61,414 bases of DNA from Owenweeksia sp. (GCA_028277105.1 JANQHO010000174.1:1-61414), one strand, 5' to 3'. Counted from the first letter of the stretch, positions 8,588-18,183 are shown. Numbers and translations: made by a program. Notes: generated by a model from the letters alone, not told the origin.

Positions 8588-9495
8588 GCTCCCATTTGTT
8601 CGTATTTGGAAGAATTGTTGGCATCCAGCTTTATCAGAAGCTCTTTGAGATCGGCCAGGGGAACAGGCTCTCCACTTCCAAAAATGTTTATGATCTCATT
8701 GACCTTGGCATCAAAGAACATTTGAATGAGAAAAGCGCCTGGCCTTCTTTGATTTACAGGTTCCAGCAACATTAAAGCTGCCTTGATATTTTCCTTGGCC
8801 GACTTGTGGTTGTTGATATCATACATCAGGTCAAGACCTTTGCGATGATATAGATATAGGGCTTTTTTAAAATCGTCAAAAGCAGGACTCTGAAGATTAT
8901 CCAATAACCAAAACCTGTTTTTGCGGTTTTCGAAACTACCCCATCCCGAAAAACCATTATTTTGTGCATTACTCACAATATTCTGTGCTTCAACGTAATA
9001 AGGATCACCTGATTTTTCTGCAAAAGTATCGTGATCTAATCCGATCACAACGTAGGCATAAAAAGCCAGCACTGAGGTGAGGTTTGATATAAAAGTATTT
9101 TTGGCAAAGTCTAAACGGTCAAACTCCAGATATTGAAAAGCAAAGTTGTTGTCCATGTGGACTAAAACCGGGGAGGCGTAGCCCGAGCGGTAGATGGGGC
9201 GACTGTATTGCACCTGTAAGGTAGCTTCAAACTGGTCTACCTGCCATTTGGTGACATTGATCACAAAAGAACAGGCGATTTTTTCGTTATTCTCATATAC
9301 TTCATCTGTCCAGCGGGTATTGTTCAGAAACTCCCGGATAGAATTTTCCAGTGTGGTAAAAACCTGTTTGTTGGTAGCTTGAATTTGAGGCGTGAGCACC
9401 TGTACCTGGGCATTGAGCTCTTGGGAATAAACCGATTTAGAGGTTAAGCTACAAACTAATGCTGCTGATAATATGATCCAGAATTTCCTTTGCAA
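8581..9495 (-). CDS. porD: DUF4835 family protein, T9SS-associated PorD
   Basis: A 304-residue exported protein (signal peptide 1-25, ending VYSQ). The sequence has the DUF4835 features: LNAQVQVL after the signal, the TNKQVFTTLENSIREFLNNTRW segment split here as TNKQVF and REFLNNTRW, and a C-terminal helical part. DUF4835 proteins are now named PorD and linked to the type IX secretion system; I recall that naming and did not check it. The reading frame overlaps the 3' end of coaBC by 47 bp and has no ATG before the signal peptide: an upstream in-frame TAA limits the start to TTG 9495. Probably translated from the bamD-omega-coaBC transcript. Confidence 0.82.
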   Translation of the reverse strand: MQRKFWIILSAALVCSLTSKSVYSQELNAQVQVLTPQIQATNKQVFTTLENSIREFLNNTRWTDEVYENNEKIACSFVINVTKWQVDQFEATLQVQYSRPIYRSGYASPVLVHMDNNFAFQYLEFDRLDFAKNTFISNLTSVLAFYAYVVIGLDHDTFAEKSGDPYYVEAQNIVSNAQNNGFSGWGSFENRKNRFWLLDNLQSPAFDDFKKALYLYHRKGLDLMYDINNHKSAKENIKAALMLLEPVNQRRPGAFLIQMFFDAKVNEIINIFGSGEPVPLADLKELLIKLDANNSSKYEQMGAG

Positions 9496-10657
9496 GTTCT
9501 TTTTTATTTTTTAAGCTTAGTTTTCTTTCGCTTTCGTTTCGGCTGATCAAAATTACTTCGTTTGTATCGTAACCAAAACCTGTTCCCTTATCGGAAGGTG
9601 AGTTTAAAACGATAAGATCGCAGTTTTTCTTATTCAGTTTCTTCCTGGCATTCTCTACCGCATTATTGGTCTCCAGGGCGAAACCGGCCAGAAACTGCTT
9701 CTCACTTTTCTTTTGACCAAGACCTGCTAAAATGTCGGGATTTTCTACTAGCTCCAGTACGAGTTTATTACCACTTTTTTTAATTTTTTCTCCCGCTGGG
9801 TCCAGGGGACGATAATCGGCAATGGCAGCCGCCAGGATAGCAATATCGCTGGAGGGAAATTCGTTTTCACAAACTTCATTCATCTCCAGGGCAGTGGTAA
9901 TATCAATGACATTTATTTCTTCTCTTCCTGGTCTTACGCTTCCCGGGCCCAGAGCTAGTGTTACTTCGGCCCCTTCATCACAGGCAGCCTCGGCCAGGGC
10001 TACGCCCATTTTTCCCGAAGAATGATTACCTATAAAGCGAACAGGGTCTATGGGCTCGTGGGTAGGGCCGGCATTTACTAACACCTTTTTGCCGTATAGC
10101 CGGGCCTGTTTTTTTAGATGATCCTGCACAAAATCTACAATATTTTCCGGTTCTGCCATACGGCCTTCCCCTACCAAACCGCTGGCAAGTTCCCCCGATT
10201 CGGATGGAATAAAGATATTACCGTATGATTGTAGCTTAGCGATATTTCCGTGAGTAGATGGATGCCGGTACATATCCAGATCCATAGCAGGGGCAAAATA
10301 GACCGGGCATTTGGCACTCATATACACTCCCATTAAAAGATTGTCGCAAGTACCAGCTGCCATCTTAGAAAGCGTATTGGAAGTGGCAGGGGCAATTAAT
10401 ATAAGATCGGCCCAAAGCCCCAGATCAACGTGGTTATTCCATTTCCCTTCTTCATCTTTTGGATCAAAGTATTCCCACAAAACAGGATTTTTGCTGAGGG
10501 TTGAAAGGGTAAGGGGGGTAACAAAATCCCGGGCAGCAGGAGTTAAAATAACTTTAACCTCTGCTCCGGCCTTAATCAGGTGACGAACAATATAAGTGGC
10601 TTTATATGCGGCAATGCTACCGGTTACACCCAGTAACACTTTTTTTCCGCTGAGCAT
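9449..10657 (-). CDS. coaBC: Bifunctional phosphopantothenoylcysteine decarboxylase / phosphopantothenate--cysteine ligase
   Basis: A 402-residue fusion enzyme of coenzyme A synthesis. The N-terminal flavin-dependent CoaC part shows GVTGSIAAYKA (10-20), the catalytic His in NHVDLG (H76), APATSNTLSKMA, and PAMD near 124; the substrate-flap motif reads LASGLVGEGRM. The CoaB part begins about residue 190 with VNAGPTHEPIDPVR and NHSSGKMG. An upstream open stretch to 10714 begins inside the omega gene; ATG 10657, two bases after the omega stop, is the clear start. Housekeeping gene in the bamD-omega-coaBC-porD unit. Confidence 0.95.
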   Translation of the reverse strand: MLSGKKVLLGVTGSIAAYKATYIVRHLIKAGAEVKVILTPAARDFVTPLTLSTLSKNPVLWEYFDPKDEEGKWNNHVDLGLWADLILIAPATSNTLSKMAAGTCDNLLMGVYMSAKCPVYFAPAMDLDMYRHPSTHGNIAKLQSYGNIFIPSESGELASGLVGEGRMAEPENIVDFVQDHLKKQARLYGKKVLVNAGPTHEPIDPVRFIGNHSSGKMGVALAEAACDEGAEVTLALGPGSVRPGREEINVIDITTALEMNEVCENEFPSSDIAILAAAIADYRPLDPAGEKIKKSGNKLVLELVENPDILAGLGQKKSEKQFLAGFALETNNAVENARKKLNKKNCDLIVLNSPSDKGTGFGYDTNEVILISRNESERKLSLKNKKELAKEILDHIISSISL

Positions 10658-10659
10658 AT

Positions 10660-10992
10660 TTATACTTCTGTTGTTTCTTCGGGCTTGCGGAAGTAGATCT
10701 CTCCGTTCTTCCATTCTTCAGCCGCCAGCATAACCGGCTTGGGAAGAGCTTCATAAAAGCGGGAAACTTCTATCTGCTCTTTGTTTTCAAAGATCTCTTC
10801 CAGTGATTCGTTGCTGGTAGCGAATTCATCGAGCTTGTCGTGTAATTCAGTTTTGAGCTCCTCTCCTATCTGGTCGGCTCGCTTAGAAAGAATAGACACT
10901 GTTTCATAGATATTATCAGTGGGGGCGTCCAACTCATTGTGGTTTTGAGTAATAGTGCTTTTAGGAGCTTTGCTCTTCTTGTGATCCATCAT
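10660..10992 (-). CDS. rpoZ: DNA-directed RNA polymerase omega subunit (Rpb6-like)
   Basis: A 110-residue omega/Rpb6-type protein in the form usual for Bacteroidota. The core is TDNIYETVSILSKRADQI (about 25-42), followed by an acidic helix and the end PKPVMLAAEEWKNGEIYFRKP. It helps assemble RNA polymerase. Two adjacent ATGs (10992, 10989) are possible. It overlaps the 3' end of bamD by 32 bp and is followed 2 bp later by coaBC, so the three are co-translated. Confidence 0.87.
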   Translation of the reverse strand: MMDHKKSKAPKSTITQNHNELDAPTDNIYETVSILSKRADQIGEELKTELHDKLDEFATSNESLEEIFENKEQIEVSRFYEALPKPVMLAAEEWKNGEIYFRKPEETTEV

Positions 10993-11815
10993 CTTCTAGT
11001 TGCTTATTTCTGAGTTGTTTTATTATTCCCTGAATCTCTCCGTAAATCTCGTTAGCTTTTTCGTTTTTAGGACTTTCAGGGTAGGTTTCTACAAAGTCAA
11101 AGTAAGCAGTTTGTGCTTCAATAAATCTTTGTAGCTTTTTACCTTCAATACTGTTGTCGGCTAATTTATATGCCGATTGAAGCCGCAAAAATAAAGCTTC
11201 TTCCCTAAATTCTGTATCGGGAAAGTCATTTAATGTATTATTAAAAGCTACAACGGCAGACATATAATACTCCGTTTCGTAATACAGCTTGGCTTTTTCA
11301 AAGGATTTCTTTTCCAGTTTAGCCCTTAGTTCGCTGATCAACTTATTACATTCGGATAACTTCTCACTTTCGGGATGAGTATTTACAAATAATTGCAATT
11401 CATTGATTGCTTTATAGGTATACGATTGGTCAAGGCTGTATGGAGGAGATTCCAAATTGTAACAATAGCCTACCATGAAGGCTGCTTCTTCTGCTTTGGC
11501 ATAGCCTGGAAATGTTTTGTAGAAATTCTTGAAATGGTAAGCCGCTAAAATATAATCTCCTATATGATAGTTGGTATAAGCATAATAATAATAAACGTCT
11601 TGTGCTTTCGGAGTACCTCGATAAAGTGTCAACAATTCATCAAAAAGAGGGTAAGCCTTGTTGTATTTTTCATCCTCGTAGTACTCAATGGCTTTCTTGA
11701 GTTTATATTCAAGATTGGTGCTTTTAAGTACTTTTTGGTATTCGCTACAACCAGCAAGAATACCTACAGCCGCTATGATGACTAATTTTCTCAGTGTTTT
11801 CAAAATATCGTGCAA
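10961..11815 (-). CDS. bamD: Outer membrane assembly lipoprotein BamD
   Basis: A 284-residue lipoprotein with lipobox LAGC and TPR-like repeats (for example YNKAYPLFDELL, YILAAYHFKNF, YYMSAVVAFNNTL, AQTAYFDFVETYP), which is the BamD/YfiO layout. It belongs to the BAM machine that inserts beta-barrel proteins in the outer membrane. No ATG precedes the lipobox: possible starts are TTG 11815 or TTG 11803; the latter gives MKTLRKLVIIAAVGILAGC, a neat lipoprotein signal. A -7-like box TAGTTTTG overlaps the first TTG, which favours the second. First gene of the bamD-omega-coaBC-porD unit. Confidence 0.87.
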   Translation of the reverse strand: MHDILKTLRKLVIIAAVGILAGCSEYQKVLKSTNLEYKLKKAIEYYEDEKYNKAYPLFDELLTLYRGTPKAQDVYYYYAYTNYHIGDYILAAYHFKNFYKTFPGYAKAEEAAFMVGYCYNLESPPYSLDQSYTYKAINELQLFVNTHPESEKLSECNKLISELRAKLEKKSFEKAKLYYETEYYMSAVVAFNNTLNDFPDTEFREEALFLRLQSAYKLADNSIEGKKLQRFIEAQTAYFDFVETYPESPKNEKANEIYGEIQGIIKQLRNKQLEDDGSQEEQSS

Positions 11816-11820
11816 AACTA
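11813..11820 (-). promoter_or_regulatory. Candidate -7 box (TAGTTTTG) for bamD
   Basis: TAGTTTTG on the minus strand fits TAnnTTTG. It overlaps the first possible TTG start, so if used, translation would begin at TTG 11803 with a leader of only a few bases. Confidence 0.4.
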
Positions 11821-11939
11821 CAAATACTGATAAAACTGTGAAACGTTATTGTACAATCTTCATTATTGGACGGGTTAAATAATTGTGGATTTGGCGGCTG
11901 AGTATATAGCGCAATAACTTTATACAATAAGGCTACAAG

Positions 11940-13124
11940 TTAGCGTATTAAGTGAATCAACTCATTAATCTGCTTGCTATCTACTATAATTTTTAGTGAA
12001 TAAACTCCTGGCATTGCCTCTTTGCCATTTACTTTACCATCCCAATTAAACAAACCAGGCCCTCCTTCTTTTTTATAAACCACTTGCCCCCATCTATTAT
12101 AGATACTTGCATTGTATTTCTCTACACCATATATCCAAAATTCTAGATGATCGTTTAAGCCATCGCCATTGGGGGTAAAAGCATTTGGGATATGTAAGGA
12201 TAATTCTTCTGAAGTAATAATAATGGTGTCCGAATAAGTATAACAGGGTTCTTCTATATTATACCAATAGGTTCCTGGTTTGGTCACCACAATTCTTTCT
12301 CCTATGTAGCCTGTGTTCCAAAAGGTATGTGCTATCCCTGTAACCAAGCTTAGGCTGCCTCCCGGGTAGACAGAAGTATCATTAGGAAGCAAGTTTAATA
12401 ATTCAGGCCTGGTAGGTATTTTCTCTAGTCTTATATCATCTATTGCCATGGGAACACCATCATGAAAAGGAGGTGTATAATCTAAATTAAATGGTAGGAA
12501 TTTTAGAGTATGGACACTTTGAGAAGGTGTAAATATTATTTCACGTTTTTCCCACCATAGTTTGGGATTGGGGTTGTTATAGTTGGTTCTGATTGAAGAA
12601 GGCAGACTCTTGCCAATCAAGCTGTCATCAAGATATACAGCCCAAATTCCAGAGGTGTCTAAACCCATAAAACTCACAAATACTGCTTGGGCAAAAGAGA
12701 CTTTGTAGATGCAGTTTACATTGAAGCCCGAGATTCTCTGCATGATCCCTTCGTGACCATTTAGACTATCTTGATTAAATGTGTTAAAGTATTTGAGAAA
12801 AACTCCACGTACAAATGATTTCCCACTATATGGCTGGCCAGGACTAGGTCCATTTATTCCGGTTTGGTCAGGTGTAGCTGTTTCAGGCTCGCTCGCTTGA
12901 CATACATCATCATCAAAAGGCACACTAAGCCAGTGATCTGGTAATTGGGAAATTTGAGTGGGATCAAAATCCCCCTCCAAGTCTCCATTTTTTAATTGCT
13001 GGGAAAAAAGCTGGCTTGAATAACAAAACCCACAGGTGATAACTATAGCTTTTAACACCCACAGTTTAATTTTTTTAGAAAAAATCAGATTATCCAAACG
13101 AATATTGTGGTTATAGAAAATCAT
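11940..13124 (-). CDS. Secreted protein with T9SS type B (CHU_C / gliding-associated) sorting domain
   Basis: A 394-residue exported protein. The N-terminus has a long signal region ending QLFSQ (about residue 43). The body includes a segment NGDLEGDFD, SGKSFVRGVF and KVSFAQAVF, reminiscent of carbohydrate-binding jelly-roll domains in cell-surface proteins. The C-terminus (about 310-394) is a type B CTD: IPNAFTPNGDGLNDHLEF, IYNRWGQVVY, FNWDGKVNGKEAMPGVY. That domain directs export by T9SS. ATG 13124 is chosen over a TTG at 13172 because it starts the signal region. Its base composition is more AT-rich than the housekeeping genes around it. No strong promoter seen in the 289-bp upstream gap. 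Confidence 0.85.
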   Translation of the reverse strand: MIFYNHNIRLDNLIFSKKIKLWVLKAIVITCGFCYSSQLFSQQLKNGDLEGDFDPTQISQLPDHWLSVPFDDDVCQASEPETATPDQTGINGPSPGQPYSGKSFVRGVFLKYFNTFNQDSLNGHEGIMQRISGFNVNCIYKVSFAQAVFVSFMGLDTSGIWAVYLDDSLIGKSLPSSIRTNYNNPNPKLWWEKREIIFTPSQSVHTLKFLPFNLDYTPPFHDGVPMAIDDIRLEKIPTRPELLNLLPNDTSVYPGGSLSLVTGIAHTFWNTGYIGERIVVTKPGTYWYNIEEPCYTYSDTIIITSEELSLHIPNAFTPNGDGLNDHLEFWIYGVEKYNASIYNRWGQVVYKKEGGPGLFNWDGKVNGKEAMPGVYSLKIIVDSKQINELIHLIR

Positions 13125-13413
13125 GAATATACGAGCCGTAATACTCTGTTTAGGTTTTGCTGTGTTTCGCAAATATTATCATTATTAAAGCCTTGGCTCA
13201 ATATTAAGTTTTTGGCTTCGGTGCAGATTAAAACCAAACAGAAAGGGCGCAATAATAGCTTTGCTTTTGTCATGGTTTTATAAGGTGCTTTAACTTTAGC
13301 ATCTGCATAGTTTATTACAAACGTCAACAGAACTTATAAATTACTTAAATAGAAATAGATCGGAGGTTATGTCAAAAAGTTAATTGGTATTAGCGAAAGC
13401 CATTTCGAAAGCC

Positions 13414-14436
13414 TCAATGACCTTTATCTAGTTTGTCAAAGATTCTTTTTTGGATAATCTCTTTAGTTTGATCCGGGTAATTCACTTGGATAGGTGAAGA
13501 ATTGGCAACCCACCTTTTAAGCTCTTCTAACGTATTGTGGTTTAAAAGCTTAATTGAAGGTATGCCTAGAGTTTTCATAGCCTCAGCATTACAAAACTGT
13601 TCATATTGCCCTTTGATAGGGATCACAAATAATTTTTTACCCATATAAATAGCTTCAGCAGGACTTTCAAAGCCTGCTGATGTGAGCAAACCTTCACAAG
13701 AGGTAAAGCTTTTTATAAAGCTCTGGTTGCTTACAGGGGAAAAAGAAAGGTTTTTGTAGGAGTAAGCTTTTGTGCAGTTTTTTGAGAAAATATGCCATTC
13801 TACATTTTGTATGAGACTCAAAAATTCTGTTAGCTTTTCATCACTGTAAGCTGGTAGATAAACTGTATAATGCCCCTTATTACTTATCTGAGCCTGCCTT
13901 ATTTCACTGCGGATAACGGGTTTTTCGACAAAATCGTCAAAATGGTCAAAATGAAAACCTATACGGTCTGTACAGGGAGCATAATTTTTTAAAATGAACT
14001 CTCCTATCCGGCTTTTTTTTGAGGGGCGGGGAACCTTAGGTGACAAAAAAGCTACCTGATGTCCTAAGCCAAAACACCTCTTACCGCGAATCTTACAAGC
14101 CCAGGCAGTAATGAATTCAAAGTCATTTATGATAACATCATAGTTGTTAACAGGAAAAGAACGAACTTCATTTATGATTTTAAGTAAATCATTTTTAAAT
14201 ATTGTCTTCCAATAACTTAGCCCTCCTTTTCTATTGTACACAAAAGTAAGTCCTTTGCTACGGTAAGTAATTTCACAGGGTAGATTTACCTCACTTTGGT
14301 CTCCGCTAAGTACAATATCCAGTTCGCCAAACTGCTGTAATAGGGGTATTATTTCACGGGCCCGGGCTACGTGGCCATTGCCGGTGCCTTGAATGGCATA
14401 AAGTATCTTAAGCGGTTTTTTCGAGGAACTCGTCAA
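13414..14436 (-). CDS. GT28/MurG-like glycosyltransferase
   Basis: A 340-residue predicted glycosyltransferase. The N-terminal LKILYAIQGTGNGHVARA (9-26) matches the nucleotide-sugar transferase group of the MurG/MJ1255 type; the C-terminal half has LTSAGFESPAEAIYMGK and PIKGQYEQFCNAEAM, the usual sugar-nucleotide-binding region. Donor and acceptor are unknown. The frame is closed by a TGA just upstream, so TTG 14436, inside the 3' end of the LpxH-like gene (29-bp overlap), is the only reasonable start. Coupling to the LpxH-like gene suggests envelope glycolipid work. Confidence 0.78.
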   Translation of the reverse strand: MTSSSKKPLKILYAIQGTGNGHVARAREIIPLLQQFGELDIVLSGDQSEVNLPCEITYRSKGLTFVYNRKGGLSYWKTIFKNDLLKIINEVRSFPVNNYDVIINDFEFITAWACKIRGKRCFGLGHQVAFLSPKVPRPSKKSRIGEFILKNYAPCTDRIGFHFDHFDDFVEKPVIRSEIRQAQISNKGHYTVYLPAYSDEKLTEFLSLIQNVEWHIFSKNCTKAYSYKNLSFSPVSNQSFIKSFTSCEGLLTSAGFESPAEAIYMGKKLFVIPIKGQYEQFCNAEAMKTLGIPSIKLLNHNTLEELKRWVANSSPIQVNYPDQTKEIIQKRIFDKLDKGH

Positions 14437-15256
14437 AGAGGGTCACTTTTTTAATCAGTTGGTGGATATCCAATTCATTCAGATCATCGTCTTCATCCAC
14501 TACTTTTTTGAAGTTTTCATCCTGGTACTGGAAAAGCGACCAGCGGTTTTTGTGAAACTCCAATGAAGTGAGGTTTTCTATCCAGTCGCCTGAATTCAAA
14601 TATACGCAACTCCCCTTCTTCTGTGTTACCAGCCGCATTTGCGGTTGATGAATATGCCCGCAAACCACGTAGTCATATTCATTATCTATGGCCAGCTCTG
14701 CGGCTGTTTCTTCAAAATCATTGATATATTTTACTGCTTTCTTAACGCTGTTCTTTATCATTTTAGAGAAGCTGTAACGTTCTCGCCCCATTTTTTCAAG
14801 GCACCAGTTACTCATGCTATTCATCATTATCAGCAAGTCGTAACCCCAACCGCCCAGTTTAGCAATCCATTTGGCATTCTGAATGGAAGCATCAAAAATA
14901 TCCCCGTGAAAGAACCAGGCTTTTTTGTCTCCTAAACGCAAAACCAGCTTGTCGGCCAAATTGATATTGCCCAGGTTCATGTCGGTAAACTTGCGCAACA
15001 TCTCATCGTGATTACCGGTAAGGTAATGTATATTAGTGCCTTTGGCCGCCATGGAAAATATCTGTTTCACTACTTTGAGGTGGTGCTTGGGGAAATAGCG
15101 CTTCCTGAACTGCCAGATATCGATAATATCACCATTTAGGATAAGAGTTTCAGGCTGTATGCTCTTGAGGTATTTGTACAATTCTTTAGCCCGGCAGCCA
15201 AAGGTACCCAGGTGGATATCTGACAGTACTACCAGTTCAACTTTGCGTTTGTCCAT
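14408..15256 (-). CDS. LpxH-like UDP-2,3-diacylglucosamine diphosphatase family metallophosphoesterase
   Basis: A 282-residue calcineurin-like phosphoesterase. Metal-binding motifs are in order: DIHLG (13-17), GDIIDIW (about 42), GNHD (about 81), HGDIFDA and GHIHQP. This is the LpxH-like subgroup, which in lipid A synthesis cleaves UDP-2,3-diacylglucosamine to lipid X; whether this copy is the main LpxH or a related hydrolase cannot be told. ATG 15256 is clear. It overlaps the downstream glycosyltransferase and is divergent from the KdsC-like phosphatase gene, consistent with an envelope-sugar locus. Confidence 0.8.
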   Translation of the reverse strand: MDKRKVELVVLSDIHLGTFGCRAKELYKYLKSIQPETLILNGDIIDIWQFRKRYFPKHHLKVVKQIFSMAAKGTNIHYLTGNHDEMLRKFTDMNLGNINLADKLVLRLGDKKAWFFHGDIFDASIQNAKWIAKLGGWGYDLLIMMNSMSNWCLEKMGRERYSFSKMIKNSVKKAVKYINDFEETAAELAIDNEYDYVVCGHIHQPQMRLVTQKKGSCVYLNSGDWIENLTSLEFHKNRWSLFQYQDENFKKVVDEDDDLNELDIHQLIKKVTLFDEFLEKTA

Positions 15257-15437
15257 AGTAAAGCTTTAAAGCTCTTGCAGTTAAGGCTGCAAAAGTGTCC
15301 CAAAGCTTCTTTTTAGATGTAAAGGCAAGTTTAACCTAAGTTTAAGCCTGTTAATCTTATAAACCTGCTATTGTTAACTTTTGAAAGCTTTGTCAAACTG
15401 GATAAGTTGGTAACTTAGCGTTAAAATACAAAGGATA

Positions 15438-16130
15438 ATGGATCTTACTCATATAGAAGACTTATTTGTAAATGCGGGCGGACAGTTTATCACTTCTGCT
15501 TTTGACCTTAGAGATAAACTCAGCAATATCAAAGCCTATGTATTTGACTGGGATGGTGTATTTAACAGCGGGCGCAAAGGCCTGGAAAACACCAGCGACT
15601 TCAGTGAAGTAGACTCTATGGGCGTAAATATGCTCCGTTTCGGGCATTTTCTGCAAAACAGCCAATCTCCTTATACGGTTATCATTACAGGTGAGGCCAA
15701 TCCTGCAGCTTTAAAATGGGCTGAACGGGAACACTTCAATGCTGTGTATACCCGTACTAAAGAAAAAGACCGGGCGCTCCTGCATTTTTGTGAAGAAAAT
15801 GGGATCACCCCTTCAGAGTTATGTTATTGTTACGATGATATCCTGGATATTCCGGTTGCCCGTATAGCTGGCATATCCCTAGCCGTAAAAAAGAACAGCA
15901 ACCCGGTTTTTATAGAGTATCTCAAGCATCGCGATTTGGCTGATTACTTTTCCGGTAGTGCTGGTCATGAGCACGCGGTCCGGGAGTTCTGCGAACTCTT
16001 GTTATGCCTTATGGGTAAACAGTTTGAAGTAATAGATAAAAGAGCTGACTTTGACGCTGATTATCAAAACTATTTTGAAAAGAGGCAGAAGACTGAAACT
16101 AAAATTTTGGAATACGGAAGGGATTATTAA
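15438..16130 (+). CDS. KdsC-like HAD-family phosphatase
   Basis: A 230-residue HAD hydrolase. Motif I reads FDWDGVF (39-45), motif II is IITGEAN, motif III includes KEKDRALLHF, and motif IV is CYDDILD. The compact form without a cap resembles KdsC, which removes phosphate from Kdo-8-phosphate, but it is longer at both ends than KdsC (about 170-190 residues), so the substrate may differ. Divergent from the LpxH-like and glycosyltransferase genes. Upstream TAACTTAG is a poor -7 match. It converges on a large PKD protein. Confidence 0.72.
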   Translation: MDLTHIEDLFVNAGGQFITSAFDLRDKLSNIKAYVFDWDGVFNSGRKGLENTSDFSEVDSMGVNMLRFGHFLQNSQSPYTVIITGEANPAALKWAEREHFNAVYTRTKEKDRALLHFCEENGITPSELCYCYDDILDIPVARIAGISLAVKKNSNPVFIEYLKHRDLADYFSGSAGHEHAVREFCELLLCLMGKQFEVIDKRADFDADYQNYFEKRQKTETKILEYGRDY

Positions 16131-16194
16131 CCGATTGGCATTGTCTCCATTTTCAGGTATAAAACTTTAAAGAAATAGCTTTAATTGATCCTTT

Positions 16195-18183
16195 TCAATA
16201 AGCTACCATCAGTTTCTTTATGATAATCAGGTCTTCTCCTTTTAGTTGAATAAAATATGCTCCCTTACCAATACCCGAAAGGTCAATATTTAGCTTTTTG
16301 CCTTCCCTTTCTAAAGGGGTTATTATATGCCTGCGGATGTTCTGGCCTTTGAGTGATACAATATCAATTGATTGAAAATTAGTGCCTTGCCCCCATTCTA
16401 CCATAATTCTTTCCTGTGCTGGATTGGGATAAATCTTAAGTTTTTCTTTGCTGAACTCTTCCAGACTTATTTCATTGAGCCGGTATGTCATGGTATTCGA
16501 TTCATTGCATTCATTGTATACAGTAAGACTTACCCTGTAAGTTAAAGTTGGGGTTACGTAAACATGCATAGGCATTAATGAGGTATTGTTAGTATTTCCA
16601 TCGCCAAAATTCCATTCAAAATAGCTCACTCCCTGGGAAGAAGACCCGTCAAATTGTATTTGCATACCAGTGCTGCCAGAACTGATTATAGTATAGGTCC
16701 AATTTGCTAATGGTACATCGCAAGGAACTACCGTAACAGGTATCAGGCTTGTATCACTTACTCCGCATTCATTTAAAACTATTAAAGAGACTACAAATGT
16801 CCCGGAGCTGTCATAAATGTGTTCGGCATTGATACCGTTAGCTGAGTTGCCATCGCCAAAATCCCAACTGTAACTTAAAGCCCCGGAAGAAGACGAAGCA
16901 TTAACCCAAACAGTATCGCGATTGATGGTATAGGTGAAATTAGCATTTAGAGGCGTTCCGCTCCGGCTGAAATACCGGATCGTATCCTGGGAAGGAAGCA
17001 GTTCATCACCGCAGATCGAATTGATAACGTTTCCGTCTGTACCATTGGCTGCCGTAATAGTAATAATATCTCCCGGAGGTACAGGGGTAGCCAACTGCAG
17101 TTCGATTATACTGTCTTGTATTACCCTGGCACTGCTAACTGCAATATTTCCCTGTAAAGCGGAATTAACCTGGAATTCGCTGCCGCTAGTGGTCATAGTT
17201 GGACTGGCTAACTTACGTGTTGCGGCTATGCGGATCTTATCTTCCAAACAATCCAACGAATCTGTAGTACCTGGAGGATAAATGAGGTTAAAAGGAACCG
17301 GTTGGCAAATGCCGGAGCCGATCAACAAGACATTAAACCGGCTCACCCCTATCAGGTCCCAGACAGCGGCTGCTGAATCGTAACGGTACTCGACATAGCG
17401 AATGGTAACGATATAGCTTCCAATATTACTCAACTGGGTACTGACCGTTCCTGTCAAAGAATCTACCGAATAATTACCTCCGCTGGCACCCACCGGATTA
17501 TTAACGCTAAAGCCAGGGTTGTAAGGTATATTACTTATTACTCCTGTAGCAGGTATTATTTGCTGGGGTCTTGAAGCCGAATAAAGAACACTGTCTCCGT
17601 CAGGTTCGCTAAAGCCGTAAAGAGAAAGAGGCTGGTTTAAACAAGCCTTAATCAATAAGTCATTACGGTCGAATTGAGGGGAGGAATTGGGCCCTTTGAC
17701 GTTATTTAATAATACAGAGAAATAGGCATCATTATGAGCTGGTGAGATATTATCGGCTGAGAGGTAAGGAGAGAGCCCACCGGAAATATATGAAATGCGA
17801 AAGTTCGGGCATACACCAGGCAAAACAATCGTATCGGTGTATACACCCAGTCCGTAATCAGTTGGGGAGAAACTGGCACTCACACAATAATTCAATCCCG
17901 CAATAGAAGACAACCCTCCGGGTCCACTGGCACTGATACGGGGAAGGATAACACTATAGTCATAAGCACACCCATCTATATTAATGGTTATATCAGTTGA
18001 AGGTGTAATGCCCGCAAGATCAAAAACCCGATAAACACTAATAACATATTCAAGGCTATTACCATTTACATGGGCTACACTTTCATAAGTAATAACTGCA
18101 CCTCCTTGTTCGTGACCACTGTATAGATTAAAGGAACTGAAGTGAAATAATAAAAAGACAGCAAAAGAAAGAATTCTTCTCAT
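16195..18183 (-). CDS. Large secreted PKD-domain protein with T9SS type A sorting domain
   Basis: A 662-residue exported protein. Signal peptide ends near residue 21 (FNLYS). The N-terminal half starts GGAVITYESVAHVNGNSLEY, a form of the GGxITY...Y.VxLxxYR repeat family common in Bacteroidota surface proteins. Two PKD domains follow (WDFGDGNSANG and FEWNFGDGNTNN), then a type A CTD (IYPNPAQERIMVEW ... GAYFIQLKGE). Probably a cell-surface or secreted adhesin or structural protein; ligand unknown. ATG 18183 starts the signal peptide and is preferred over ATG 18210. Confidence 0.87.
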   Translation of the reverse strand: MRRILSFAVFLLFHFSSFNLYSGHEQGGAVITYESVAHVNGNSLEYVISVYRVFDLAGITPSTDITINIDGCAYDYSVILPRISASGPGGLSSIAGLNYCVSASFSPTDYGLGVYTDTIVLPGVCPNFRISYISGGLSPYLSADNISPAHNDAYFSVLLNNVKGPNSSPQFDRNDLLIKACLNQPLSLYGFSEPDGDSVLYSASRPQQIIPATGVISNIPYNPGFSVNNPVGASGGNYSVDSLTGTVSTQLSNIGSYIVTIRYVEYRYDSAAAVWDLIGVSRFNVLLIGSGICQPVPFNLIYPPGTTDSLDCLEDKIRIAATRKLASPTMTTSGSEFQVNSALQGNIAVSSARVIQDSIIELQLATPVPPGDIITITAANGTDGNVINSICGDELLPSQDTIRYFSRSGTPLNANFTYTINRDTVWVNASSSSGALSYSWDFGDGNSANGINAEHIYDSSGTFVVSLIVLNECGVSDTSLIPVTVVPCDVPLANWTYTIISSGSTGMQIQFDGSSSQGVSYFEWNFGDGNTNNTSLMPMHVYVTPTLTYRVSLTVYNECNESNTMTYRLNEISLEEFSKEKLKIYPNPAQERIMVEWGQGTNFQSIDIVSLKGQNIRRHIITPLEREGKKLNIDLSGIGKGAYFIQLKGEDLIIIKKLMVAY

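Noticed and set aside
13121-13327. Open frame of 68 residues on the minus strand upstream of the type B cargo gene
   Set aside because: It overlaps the N-terminus of that gene in another phase, has no known pattern and no ribosome-binding or promoter support.
15411-15426. -7 box TAACTTAG for the KdsC-like gene
   Set aside because: Differs from TAnnTTTG in the conserved final TTTG, so not listed as a promoter.
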